Source of the DNA: an uncultured Eggerthellaceae bacterium | GTDB lineage: Bacteria > Actinomycetota > Coriobacteriia > Coriobacteriales > Eggerthellaceae | Direction of reading: 5' to 3' | Assembly: GCA_947626195.1 (NCBI GenBank) | Contig: CANQRF010000009.1 | Location: 1 to 64,000 of the forward strand | Length of the DNA stretch: 64,000 bases | Shown here: in pieces, positions 1 to 13,800 of the stretch | Position numbering within the stretch: position 1 is the first letter of the stretch | How the letters are laid out: every line of letters starts with the position of its first letter | Program-made: the position numbers and the translations under genes | Notes under the pieces: generated by a model | Databases searched by the model: none | Told to the model about the DNA's origin: nothing | Seen by the model: only the letters and a program-made list of their open reading frames with translations

Positions 1-567
1 CCTAGTTTCTTGAAAAAATCAATGGCGAATTCGAAAAGGGGAAGCACGACCCCCAATAATCAGCGTTTCCCTAGGAGAGTGTTCGTTTTGTCGGTTCTCT
101 CACATTCGATAGCGTTGTCCATCCTAGCTCCTTGCTCGAGAGGTGATGGCCAACGTCAACGCCCCTGTTGTAGGTACGTGTGTAAATTAGCAAGATGCGC
201 AGTCCCGGAAAAGGGCATTCAAGGAACACGAAATTCGCATCAAGGAATTCGAAATATGCGTCAAGGCAGCCTTGATATCCGCATGATCGCGTGGTTTTCG
301 AGGCGTATGAGAGCATAGTGGATCCATCGGACTCAGAGGAGCGATTGAACCGTTTGCCATCCCTATCTATTTTTCCTGCGTTCACTACTTTAAAGAGCGG
401 GCCTGCCCCCGGAGGTCCTCGAACGCAGAGGCTACGGTCAAGGGCGCACTTGTGTCGTCCTAGTGATACCTGATCTTGCAAAATAATATGTCGCGTATAG
501 CTAACATGGCCTTAGGCTAGCGCTATATCGCGTGATGGGTGTACTAGATACTTTACAATAACCGCAA
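1..567. other. Gene-poor left edge of an accessory segment
   Basis: I see no convincing gene here. A leftward open frame spans 71-481 (136 codons), but its composition is unremarkable and I recognise no family; a rightward frame near 10-318 is rich in Arg and looks like chance. The stretch does contain tandem 21-bp repeats, listed separately. It may be the non-coding flank of a mobile element whose remainder lies left of the window. Confidence 0.4.
220..284. repeat. Three tandem copies of a 21-bp direct repeat, the third degenerate
   Basis: Copies begin at 220, 241 and 262, each opening with CAAGG. The first two read CAAGGAA-CACGAAATTCGCAT and CAAGGAA-TTCGAAATATGCGT; the third is diverged. 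A related copy (CAAGGAACTCGAAATTTG) starts at 1259, and another CAAGG start lies at 1301. The 21-bp period equals two helical turns, which suits a protein-binding array such as integrase arm sites or iterons. The function is inferred. Confidence 0.5.
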
Positions 568-933
568 TCAGGAGCCCTCAGTTGCCATATCGTCACTAAT
601 GTATTGCATGACCTCTGGTGTGAACATGTATCTCGCGACATGTCCGAAATTCGATCTGTCGGGATTTGGGCTGCCATCGCCGGACCAGACGATCACGGGC
701 TCTATGACGAGCTTTTCCTTGAGCTCCGCCATACCCCGTGAGACCTGCGCGGGCGTCAGCCCCGTGTCCTCGCAGATGCTCTTACACGATCGCCTTCCGA
801 ACGATCCGTCATCGTAGATGCATCTGCATAGGCTCATTATGACCGCGAGACCGTTTCTGCCCACTTGCACCCTCGCCAAAAATGCGATCAGTCCGAGCGG
901 TATGGTCGTGAATCGACCGTTGCCCCATTTCAT
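568..933 (-). CDS. Winged-helix DNA-binding protein, possible replication initiator or regulator
   Basis: A protein of about 121 residues. The middle, around a segment containing SFGRRSCKSICEDTGL-TPAQVSRGMAELKEK, has the pattern of a winged helix in which a recognition helix follows a short turn. The N-terminus (MKWGNGRFTTIPLG) resembles the start of small plasmid or phage replication and regulatory proteins. I chose ATG at 933, with AAAAGGA about 4 bases upstream. A GTG at 978 with GAGG upstream is also possible and would overlap the end of the preceding gene. It lies 23 bases downstream of the excisionase-like gene, so the two probably form one transcript. With the iteron-like repeats at 1534-1663 it could be an origin-binding Rep protein, but no Rep family is clearly recognised. 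Confidence 0.55.
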   Translation of the reverse strand: MKWGNGRFTTIPLGLIAFLARVQVGRNGLAVIMSLCRCIYDDGSFGRRSCKSICEDTGLTPAQVSRGMAELKEKLVIEPVIVWSGDGSPNPDRSNFGHVARYMFTPEVMQYISDDMATEGS

Positions 934-956
934 GAAGTCCTTTTCACCATGAGGGC

Positions 957-1193
957 CTAAGCGTTTCGAATTCGACACAGGGTAGCCTCACGAGCCTGTT
1001 GCTTGCGAATGTAGTCCTCGCATACCGCAGTGGACGTCCGCCTCGAGTTCCTTATTTTGAACGAGGGGAGCTCACCGCTCTTGAACATCCTGTATACCGT
1101 CGATTCAGAAACACCCAAGATGGCGGCGGCCTCCTTTGCGGAAATCGCCCTGCTCTGATTGTCGATCTCAAAGATTTCCTTTTTCGCCGTCAT
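957..1193 (-). CDS. Excisionase/MerR-like helix-turn-helix protein
   Basis: About 78 residues. The centre, with ISAKEAAAILGVSESTVYR and then a wing containing GELPSFKI, is the helix-turn-helix of the excisionase (Xis/HTH_17) family. These proteins bind direct repeats near attachment sites or act as small regulators. The frame is open further upstream to about 1316, but ATG at 1193 has a near-perfect GGGGAGG site 5 bases before it, so I set the start there. The gene immediately downstream encodes a winged-helix protein. The neighbourhood (tRNA-Pro, direct repeats, no housekeeping genes) fits the end of an integrated element, although no integrase is visible inside the window. Confidence 0.7.
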   Translation of the reverse strand: MTAKKEIFEIDNQSRAISAKEAAAILGVSESTVYRMFKSGELPSFKIRNSRRTSTAVCEDYIRKQQAREATLCRIRNA

Positions 1194-4100
1194 ATAACCT
1201 CCCCGGTCGTCGGTGCTCGGCAATGATAGGCAACCGCCTTCCCCTTTGACAGCCTTTTCAAGGAACTCGAAATTTGAGTTTGCATATTCGTGATTTACCT
1301 CAAGGATTCCCGACATCGAAGCATGGATGCCAGCCCTTGTCCGATGATCCCGATGCCTTTACTCATCCCGATTGGCCTTTCTGAGGAGCGACGGCATAAT
1401 CTTCAAATCTCCCGCCGTCCCCCTCATCGGCCCCATGCGAAGCGGCCCCGGCATTCGGGTCGTGGTTTTCGCCGCAGGAGGCCGGCGGGCCTGCTTTTAT
1501 TATTCTATTTATTCTTTTATATATATTTTAAACGGTACCGCCACAGCAATACCAACTAGGCCTGTTGCTACCGGCACAGCGACACCTATGGTATCGGCAG
1601 AGCGAAACAATGGTTTCGGCAGGGCGATACCTTTCATTCAAATGGTTCCACCACAGCGATACCTTTGTGGAAAACTCGCCCGATTTTCTTTTGTCCGCAT
1701 GATTTATAATTCAATTTAGGTGGTCAAATGGTGGTCACACAGGTGGTCATTTGGTGGTCACATTGCTGAGGGATTATTCAGAAAGGAGGTTTTTTATAAT
1801 AAAAAAGCAGGTCAGATAACCTTTTTGGATTATCTAACCTGCGGGGGTCTCTGGTCGGGTTGACAGGATTTGAACCTGCGGCCTCTGCGTCCCGAACGCA
1901 GCGCTCTACCAAGCTGAGCCACAACCCGAAAGCATGGGCTATGATACCACACCTTGCACGGTGGTTTATGGCTTTTGTTCGTTTTACTCGTTTTGCCCGG
2001 TTTACGCGCTTCGCTGCGCGTTTCGCTCGCGCCGCTTCGCCAAATACTCACGCGACACGATCTTCGTGACAACCTCGCCTTCGGAAACGGTGAGTCCCTG
2101 CTCATCAAGGGCGTACACCTTCCAGAACTGCTTGATGGCGCCCGTTTTGCTCATCTCCTGACGCTCGAACTCGGCAAACCCGTGAACCGCTCCCTCTGCG
2201 ACACTATTGCGATGCCTCACGTGTACATCGACGCCAAAAAGAAGCTCTTCATCGAGATTGGTCCAGAGCTCGGTTCCCGCGCTCGCAAGCGTCTCCAGCA
2301 GGGCAAGCGTCGCGCCGCCATGCAGAAAGCCGTGCGGCTGCCGAATGGAATCTTTCACCATCATGACGCCCTCAATGCGATAGGGCGTTCCGCTCACAAA
2401 CTCGATGCCAAGGGTTTCCACAAAGCCCGCCGCGCGCCGATCGAAGCTCTTCTGCACCTCATCACGTTCCACGCTCACCGGTTTCCGCAGGTGAAGCCCT
2501 CGTTCATCATCTTCGGCATGCTCGCCTTGCAGCTCTTGGCTCATCACGTTGCGCCCCTTCCCTTCTACAAGGCCTAGTGGCGGAAGTGGCGATGGCCGGT
2601 GAATACCATCGCGACGCCCTGCTCATCGGCTGCCTGGATGACCTCTTCGTCGCGAATCGAGCCGCCCGGCTGAATCACCGCAGTCACGCCTGCCTGTGCC
2701 AGCACATCGAAGCCATCGCGGAAGGGGAAGAACGCATCGGATGCCGCCACGGCGCCCTTCGCCTTCTCGCCCGCTTGCTCAACGGCCAGATGCGCCGAGT
2801 TCACGCGGTTCGGCTGTCCGGCTCCGGTACCAATCGTCGCATGATCTTTCGCGATGAGAATCGCATTCGACTTGATGGACTTGCAGGCCTTCCACGCAAA
2901 GAGCAGCTCGGCCATTTCCTCGTCAGTGGGTTTGCGCTTCGTAGGAACGGTAAATGTTGCAGGATCTTCCGCTACGCGGTCGCTGTCCTGGCAGAGCAAG
3001 CCACCTTCCACGGAGCGATATTCCACTTCACCATTCGCCTTGTTGATGCCACCCGTCACGAGCAGGCGTACGTTTGGCTTTTCCTTGTACATCTCGGCAG
3101 CGTCGCCGCTGATCTCAGGCGCAACGATAGCCTCGACGAACTGCTTGTTGTCGAAGATCGCCACTACGACGTCGGCGGTCACGGGGCGATTGAACGCCAT
3201 CACGCCGCCGTAGGCGCTCACGGGGTCGCATTCGTGGGCACGTTTGTAGGCGTCGGTGACGTTATCGCATTCGCAGATGCCGCACGGCGTCAGATGCTTC
3301 ACGATCACGCATGCGGGGCCATCGAACTCGCGCACCGCCGCCCATGCGGCGTCGATGTCGAGATAGTTGTTGTAGGAAAGCTCCTTGCCCTGGAGCTGCG
3401 TGGCGTATGCAAGCGAATGCTCGGCGCCGACGAACTCGTCGCGCTGATAGAACGCCGCTTTCTGGTGCGGGTTCTCGCCATAGCGGAGATCCTGCTTTTT
3501 CGTGAGCGCAAGCATCTGCTTGGCGGGAAACTCCGAATCCTCATCCGCATCGGAGCGCTCGGCTTCCACATCCTTCAGCTGATTGCCGAGCCACGTGGAA
3601 ATCGCCTGATCGTAGGCCGCCGTCATGCGGAAGGCGTCGAGAGCAAGCAGCGCCCGCGTGTCGCGCGTGAGCGCACCGCCGTGCGAGCGCATCTCGGCGA
3701 GGAGCGCATCATAGGTGGCGGGGTTGGTGACCACGGCCACGCTCTCGAAGTTCTTCGAGGCGGAGCGCAGCATCGAAGGGCCGCCGATGTCGATGTTCTC
3801 GATGCAGGTGGCGAAATCGGCGCCGCTTTCCACCGTCTTCTCGAACGCATAGAGGTTCACGACCACCATGTCGATCATTTCGATACCGTGTTCGCGCGCC
3901 TGCGCCATATGGTGCTCGTTGTCGCGCTTGGCGAGAAGCGCCCCGTGGACTTTCGGATGGAGCGTCTTCACACGTCCGTCCATCATCTCGGGGAATTGCG
4001 TCACATCGTCGATCGGGGTGACGGGAACGCCGCTTTCGGCGATCGTGCGCGCCGTGCCACCAGTTGAGATGATCTCCACGCCGAACTCCTCCGAGAGAGC

Positions 4101-7100
4101 GCGGGCGAATTCGGCGACGCCCGCTTTGTCCGTCACCGAGATGAGAACGCGTTTGATTCGTGGATTCGCTGTCATGTCATTCCTTTCCTTCGGTGATTCG
4201 CACCTTGCCGTCATCGGTTATCTCCACGTGCCCACACGCGATGTCGCGCAGCACCTTTTGATAGAGCTCGTGTTCCACGCCATGGATGCGCTCCTCAAGC
4301 GCTTCGAGCGTGTCGTTTTCCAGAACGCGCACCGGCTCCTGCGCGATGATGGGGCCGCAATCGTACTCAGCATTTGCAAAATGCACGGTGACGCCCGTCA
4401 CCTTCACGCCGGCATCAAACGCCTCTTTGATGGCATGGGCGCCTTTGAACGCCGGCAACAGCGCCGGATGGAGGTTGATCACGCGCTGGGGAAACGCCCC
4501 GAGGATGACGGGGGTCACCTTGCGCATGTAGCCCGCCATCACCAGGTACGATGCACCCGCCCTCTGCATCGCCTCCACGATCATGCGATCCGCCTTTTCG
4601 GGATTTCCGTAGTCGGCTCGCTGCATTACCAGCGTGGGAATGCCCGCGCCCTCGGCACGGGTGATGCCGAAGGCATCGGGGTTCGACGCGGCGACGCACA
4701 CGATGCGGACGGGAAGCTCTTCAGTTGCAGCCGCGTCGATAATTGCTTGGAGATTGGTTCCGCTGCCTGAGATCAAAACACCAATCGGGAGTTTTTCAAC
4801 CATCTTTTCAGCCATCGTCTTCCTTATCCTGAACGACGAATTTGTTGTCGTGCTGTTCATGGGGAAGTTTAGCCGATATGACATTGTTTCGCACCCGGTT
4901 GCCGTCGATTTTACGAGAACATCTCTTTGTTTTCGGAACTCACACTCCGGCATACGATGTGCGCGGATCCGTTAGCGATGTTACACTGAATGCATGGACT
5001 ACGAACTTCAGCGGAAAAGCATCAAGAACGTGTATCTGCGGGTGAAGCCGCCCGACGGACGCGTCGTCGTCACCGCGCCCCGGCGCATGAGCGCTGTCGC
5101 CATCGATGCGTTTGTCGCCTCGCGGCGTACGTGGATTGAAAAGCAGCAGGCGCGCCTTCGAGAGCAGGCGGCAAAGGGCATCGGTTCGGCCGCTGACGAA
5201 CGCTTAGGCGACACGGTGATGCTCTGGGGCAAAACCTATCCGCTTCGCGTCGTGGAGGGCAAGAGCTATGCCTTGCGCTTCGAGGGCGGCGGGGCGAATG
5301 AGGCCATCGGGGCGAATGAGGCGAATGAGGCGAATGGAGCGAACGGGGCGAACGGGGCTATCGGCGCAGGCGAAAGCCCAAGGGTGAACGGGGCGGGCAA
5401 GACCGAAGCGGCCGCCGAAGTGGTATTCACCGTACGCGCTTCAAGCACCGACGAGCAGCGCCTCGCGCACTTCAACGGCTTTCTCCGCGAGATGGTCGTT
5501 GCGGAAATTCAACACCTGGCGCCCATCTGGGAAGAGCGCACGGGGCTTCACGCGAAGGAATGGCGCACGCGCTTCATGACCTCGCGCTGGGGAAGCTGCT
5601 CCATTCAAGCGCGGCGCATCTGCATCAACGTGCAGCTCGTTCACTACCCGCCCGAATGTTTGGAATACGTGATCGTGCATGAACTCGCACACCTCGCGGA
5701 GCGCACGCATGGGCCGCGCTTCCAGGCGCTCATGGATACGTTCCTGCCCGATTGGCGCAGGCGCAGAGCGCTCTTAAAAGCCTAAGCGGCGCAAGCGATG
5801 GGCCTCGCCCAAGGGCTTTCAGGGCTCATATTCTCGAACGCAGAACCTCAATTGCAATCCCATGGCCCCAAGTGCTCTGACAAAAGCACTCCCCACCGTG
5901 CTCACTAATGGCGTTTGAAGACCGCGCTCGTGAACGCGGTGAGCGCGATGATCACGACGCAGATGCCGAGACCCAGCCACAGCAGATCGATGCCGGAGAC
6001 GCCTTTCAGCACCGCGCCGAGGAAATGCACGCCGAGCATTACGACGATAACGCTGACGAGCCGCTCTTTCAAGTCGTCGAAATCGTGGAACTCGAGCCAC
6101 GCGGGCAGCGGGATCTTCTGCGTGATGAAGAGCGTCGTAAGGCCAAGCGCCGTCATGAAGAGCACAACCCCAAGCAGATACATGTCGGTGAATTCCACGT
6201 ATTCGATCGTAAGATCCGAAAGGTCGATCTCGTCGGCGATGAATTCGACCGTTGTGAGAACTGCCCTGATTGTGGTGGCAATCACAAGCACAAACGAGCA
6301 GAGCGCAAGCCCAATGGCGGGAATCGCCGCGATGAGGCGCGTTTGGCTGATGGCACGCTGCGCCGAGTTCGCGTGCTTCGATTCGCTTTCAGTCATCATC
6401 GTTCTCCCGGGCTCTCGCTATTTTTCGATGGGGTGCGAGGGGTCGTCTATCCAATTGAGCCAGCTTTCGGCATACACGTGAAGGTTGTGATAGCCCTCAT
6501 TGTCGAGCAGTTCCGCCGCCGCACGTGCGCGCCGCCCGCCTTTGCAGTAGATGATCACGTCCTCATCAGGCGAGATGCCGTAATCGCGCATCTTTCGTGC
6601 GAGAAAATCCGCCGTGTTCGGCATCGCCTTCAACTCGAAGTAGTCGATGTCACGCGCATGGGGAATGTGCCCCTCATCGAATTCCGTCTTCGTGCGCATA
6701 TCGATGATCGGCTCATCGTCAAGATGTTCGAGAACGTATTTCGCCCTCACGAAATTGAAAGCCACTTTTGCACCCTTTCCCGCGATTCTTTTGAAGTAGC
6801 ACCATAATCGATCTCATGATAAGCGCTGGGCTGTGCGCGAGGGAGTTCATCTTCACGATCGGCATCGTTTCGTCAGATTGGAACATTTGAAGGCGAAACA
6901 CCATTCCGCTCGAGCAAATGATAAAAGATGATAAAGCAAGATAAAATTTGATAAAAAGTGATAAAATTTGATAAAAGCTCTGAACTCAGTTTTGTGGCGC
7001 ACGAGGTGAAAACCATGGCATCTACGTCAGTATTCTCTCCGTCTTTTGGCAATCAACCCAGCAAGATCGTCGGTCGTACAACCGAGCTGCGAGAATTCGA

Positions 7101-9170
7101 GGAATCGCTCGCACAGGAGCCCGGAAGCCGTGACCGCGCAATGCTTCTCATCGGACAACGCGGCATTGGAAAAACAGCGCTTCTGCTAGAAATGAAAGCA
7201 CGCGCCGCGAAGGCGGGATTTGTTGCCGTGAAAGTGACCGAAGGCCCCTCAATGCTGGCCGAGATCATCGATCTCATTCAGCTCGAACTAAACGATAAAC
7301 CTCGCGGCGAACATGAACGAGTTCACACAAAAGACAGCCGACTTTCCGGCTTCGGCTTTAGCATCATGGGCTCCGGCATCAACGTCTCCTTCACACACAA
7401 AAACAAGCAGGCTGTCGGATTTCGCGTGGCGCTCAGTCAACTTTGCGACATCCTCGCTGATCAGCGCCTCGGCGTTCTTCTTCTGATAGACGAAATACAG
7501 CCCAACTCCGAAGAAATGCGCATGCTTGCAAAAACATATCAGGAGCTGATCGGTGAATCGAAGAACATCGCCATTGGGATGGCGGGGCTTCCAAGCACCA
7601 TGTCTCATATCCTTAACGAGAAGACGCTCACTTTTCTCAATCGCGCCCGGCAAATTAAGCTTGGCCCCATCTCTATTCAAAGCGTGGAAACGTACTATTC
7701 ATCAGTTTTCAAGCAACTGGGATATCATTTGAGCGATGCCCAGATTTCATTGCTTGCACGCGCGACAAGGGGCTACCCGTACCTGCTTCAACTTATAGGC
7801 TATAACATCGTCAACGAAATCAACGGTGAGTCGGCCGTAAGCAACGACAGCCTTGAAGAGATTATCTCCGCCTCAGTCGATGAGCTAGCTGACACGACCT
7901 TTGCGCCAGCTTTAGCTCCTCTTTCTTCGAAGGATCTTGAAATACTCGGCGCTATCGCCACGGTGTCGCATAATGGAAAGGCGAAAGTTTCAGACACCCT
8001 TTCTGCTCTTCATATCGAAAACGGTGAATTCCAGCCATACCGAAAGCGGCTTCTCGACCATGGAGTCATTAGTTCGCCGCGCACCGGCGAGCTCGTGTTT
8101 ACCATCCCCTACCTCGCGGAATACCTTCAAGCGGAACTCAGTTAGCCGCCGACAAAGCGGCAAACGCGCAGCAAAAACTTCCTTGGCAAAACAGGCAGCT
8201 TGCGTGCTGGATACTTTCACTCTTTAAAGACGTGCACATGTTTGGCACAAAAAAGGAGCTGGCGTGAACCAGCTCCCTGCCTCTCAATCAACTCGTTGCT
8301 CGGCGCTATGAAAAACCGTGCCTTTATCTCGCGCGCCAATAGCAAGAATATCGACTATCTGCACTTGCCCTTCCCGAACACGATATACAACACGGATGCC
8401 GTTCGAGCGAAACTTCAGCTCACGACATCCAGCTAAACGACCGCTCAGCGGCTTCCCGATTTCCGAGGGTCGAACGCGCAAGCGCGCAAGGCCCTTCAGA
8501 ATCATCCCGCGAACCGAACCGTCAAGATCCGCGAATTCCTTATGAGCACCGTGAGTGAAAACAAGTTCATAGCAACTCATGCGAACAGCACTTCGTCAGA
8601 AATTTCATCGGCATCAAGGGAAAGAAAATCTTGATAGCCCTCTTCACCAAGCACCTCGCTCAAAGGCACTGTTGCTTGATGGGGATTCTCATCTACCTCT
8701 GCAAGACGCTCAGCTGCAGTCGCGTAGAATCGCTCAAGGCGAAGGCGCTCAAGCTCAAGAGCCATAGCTTCAAATTCGTCATAATCGACGATAACCGTGT
8801 CGACACGAGCGTTTCTATCGGTCACAAACAAAGGCTCGTGCTTCGCGCGCTGACGACACTCGCCAAAATTCTTTGACGCCTGCGTGGCGCTTATGATGCG
8901 ATCACGACTAAAAGCGATCTTTCCATCAGCAACAACAACCATATGAACTCCTCATAAACACTCCAAATATACCGTATTTTTATACGGATTATAGCACGTG
9001 ATTTATTGAAATACCCGTTTGATGGCAACGGTTTGACAGAGCGCCTCACTGCAACGGTTAATGAGTAACAAGAGCTGCTTAGACAAAACAGGGAGCTGGC
9101 GTGAACCAGCTCCCTGCTCATTTCGTGTTTTTTGCTGCTTTGGTGTGCGCGGACGCGGCTTAGCGGCTTA

Positions 9171-10829
<1,659 letters not shown>

Positions 10830-13800
10830 TCATAGTTCGTCGTTTCTCGGGCAGCTTCGTCAATCGAAGCGCCCCTGTTTCGAAAGGCCGCCCCACTGCG
10901 CTGGGCGCCTTCGTGCAGTTCCCGCCTTTACTCGATGACGGCGTAGATGTCGTCGGCGCGAAGGATGAGCACGGTCTCGTTGTCGATGTCGACTTCCGTG
11001 CCGCCATATTTGCCGAAGATCACGTGGTCGCCGACGGCGACGGGCATCGGCAGATGCTTGCCCTCCTTGTCGAGCTTGCCCTCGCCAACCGCTCTCACAA
11101 TGCCGGTCGTGGGCTTTTCCTTCGATTCAGATGCCAGATAAAGACCAGAAGCGGTGGTCTGCTCCACTTCGTCGGCCTTGACGATAACGCGATCGCCGAG
11201 TGGCTTTAAACTCATATGACGCCTTCCTTTCAATCGAAAACTTTCCTGCGGTTATCAGGGAACTCGTTCCTGTTAATCCCAAGCGGTTGGTGCTAGCACT
11301 CAAAGCCTAAGAGTGCTAAACAGGTTGCCATGATAGCATTGCGCGAGATGAATGCAAGGTGTTTTCGCATTTTCTCCGCAGGAGACGCGCGAATCGATTG
11401 CGCGGCTCGGATAGAGCTGCCAAGACGCGCGAAAAACGTATCGACTAAGCGACTGATGAGACGTTCAGCACAATGCGCGGCGAAGCTCACACGCGCGGCG
11501 AAGCCCACGGTTACGCGCTCGGCGTCACGATGCCCGTCTCATAGGAGAACACGACGAGCTGCGCGCGATCGTGCGCCTTCGTTTTGCTCATGATGCGTGC
11601 GAGATGCGTTTTCACCGTTGCCGGCGAGATGAACAGACGCTCGGCGATTTCGTCGTTGCTCAGCCCGCGCGCCACCAAAACGAGAATCTCGCGCTCGCGG
11701 TCGGTGAGCGTTTCGAGCGCCGCCTGGCGCTCCCGCTTCTCTTCCGAGCCGCCCAATCCCGCACGAGGCCGTGCCGCCACGAAAGTCTCCACGAGCCGGC
11801 TCATCACCGACGGCTGGATGAGGGCATCCCCTGCCGCCACGATATGTATGGCCGAAACGATGTCGTCGGGCTCGGCGTCCTTCAGCAGAAAGCCGCTCGC
11901 ACCCGCCTCGAGCGCATCATACACATATTCGTCAATGTCGAAGGTCGTCAGCACGAGCACGTGTGTTTTGCGAAGCAGGGGGTTCTCGGTGATGTCGCGC
12001 GTCGCTTGGATGCCATCCTTCTCCGGCATGCGAATGTCCATGAGCACGACGTCGGGCTTGAGCTCCTGTGCGCGCGCCACCGCCTCAACGCCGTTGCGCG
12101 CCTGCCCGACGACTTCGATTCCCTCATAAGACGAGAGAATGGCGACGAAGCCGCTTCGCACGAGATCCTGATCGTCAACCACCAAAACCTGAATGGGATC
12201 CGCCATGCCCTATGCCTCCTCGCCGCGCGCAATCGGAACGCGCGCCCAGACGACGAATCCGCCCTCGGCGAGATCTCCCGCCTCGAACGAACCGCCGAGC
12301 AATCTCACGCGCTCACGCATCCCTTCAATACCATGTCCTGAGCCTTCGCTCCCCTGATCGCCAAACGTGCCGCTTCCATCGTCTTTCACCGTCAAGCTGG
12401 CCTCTTCGCCGTTGCTCGTGAGAACGATGGCGGCATTCTTCGCGTGGGCATGCCGCACGATGTTGGTCATCGCCTCACGCGCGATGCCGAAAAACGCCAC
12501 ATCGATGTGCGCGGGCACCTCGCTCCGTTCGTAGCCCTTCACATCGAGCGTCGCGTTGATGCCAGCGCCCTTCAGGTATTCCACAAGGTCGCCGAGGCGG
12601 TCGGTGCCCTGCGTCGGCTGCTGCTCGGGTCTTTCGTCCCCCGCCCGCAAAACACCGATGAGCGCACGAATGTCGTTGAGCGATGATTTAGCGGTCTGCC
12701 TCACCGTGCGGATGGATTCCTTCGCCGCCGTGGGGTCTTTGTCGATGAGCCGCTCGGCTGCTGCCGCTTGTATGCTCACCGCCGAAAGCGAGTGCGCCGT
12801 GATGTCGTGGACCTCGCGCGCGATGCGCACGCGCTCCTCTTCGACGCGCCGCTCTGCCTCCCGATGAAGCGAGAGCTCGGCTGCTCGGGCCCGTTCCTCG
12901 GCCTCGCGGACGTAATCCTGCCGCAGATGGAAGGCGTATCCCGCAAGCGCCGCCGCCACGATGAGCGCAATGTTCTGCACGATCGTGAGCTGCGTGAGAA
13001 TCTGCGCGTTCGTATGCACGGGAACGAGCGCTACGAGAACGACGGCCACGCTGCCCGCGATGAGCGCCTCAATGCGCGTTCGCTCAAACGCGACGGTGAA
13101 CACGGCGATCATCGGACCGACCGGCGATATGCTAACGATCTGGAACTGGGCCTGAAGCACCGCCCACGAAACGAGGATGAAGGCAAGCACCACCCAAGGC
13201 AAGCGGCGTCTGACAACGAGAGGAACCGTTGTCAGAGCTACATAGAACAGGCCGATCGCCGAGGGGATGAGTGGCTGAACATTGATCATTCGTCTCGTGA
13301 ACTCATCGAAGAGCAGGCTGTTTGCGCTGAGCGTCAGCTGCAAAATGCCGAAGCCGAAGGCGCCTGCCGCAATCACGATATCGACAAGCCAATCGGTCAC
13401 TGTCATCGGGACCGAGTTATAGAGAACGTCCTTTGCTTTCATACGCAATATAGTAACGACGCTTGAGAGCCCACTTCGCCAAAGCCGCCTTTTTTCAACA
13501 AAGCGTCATCTCGATTCTTTATTCTCATTAAGCTTAAGGGCAAGGAAAGCATATTAAGCAACGACGCTAGAAACGAGGGAGAGGTTGGCTGTTGGAAGGC
13601 TCTGCGTTGCGGCCACCGTGGGTTAGTTAGCTTGTGGAGAACCTTTGCGCCTCGTCCACCATGTCGATGAGCTCCTGCTGGCTATGCACGCCGAGCTTCT
13701 TGTAGACATGATAGATATGGGTCCTCACCGTGCCGTCCGACAACACCATCTCGCGCATTATGTAAGGCGCCGTGCGGCCCTTGGCCAGCAACAAGAGCAC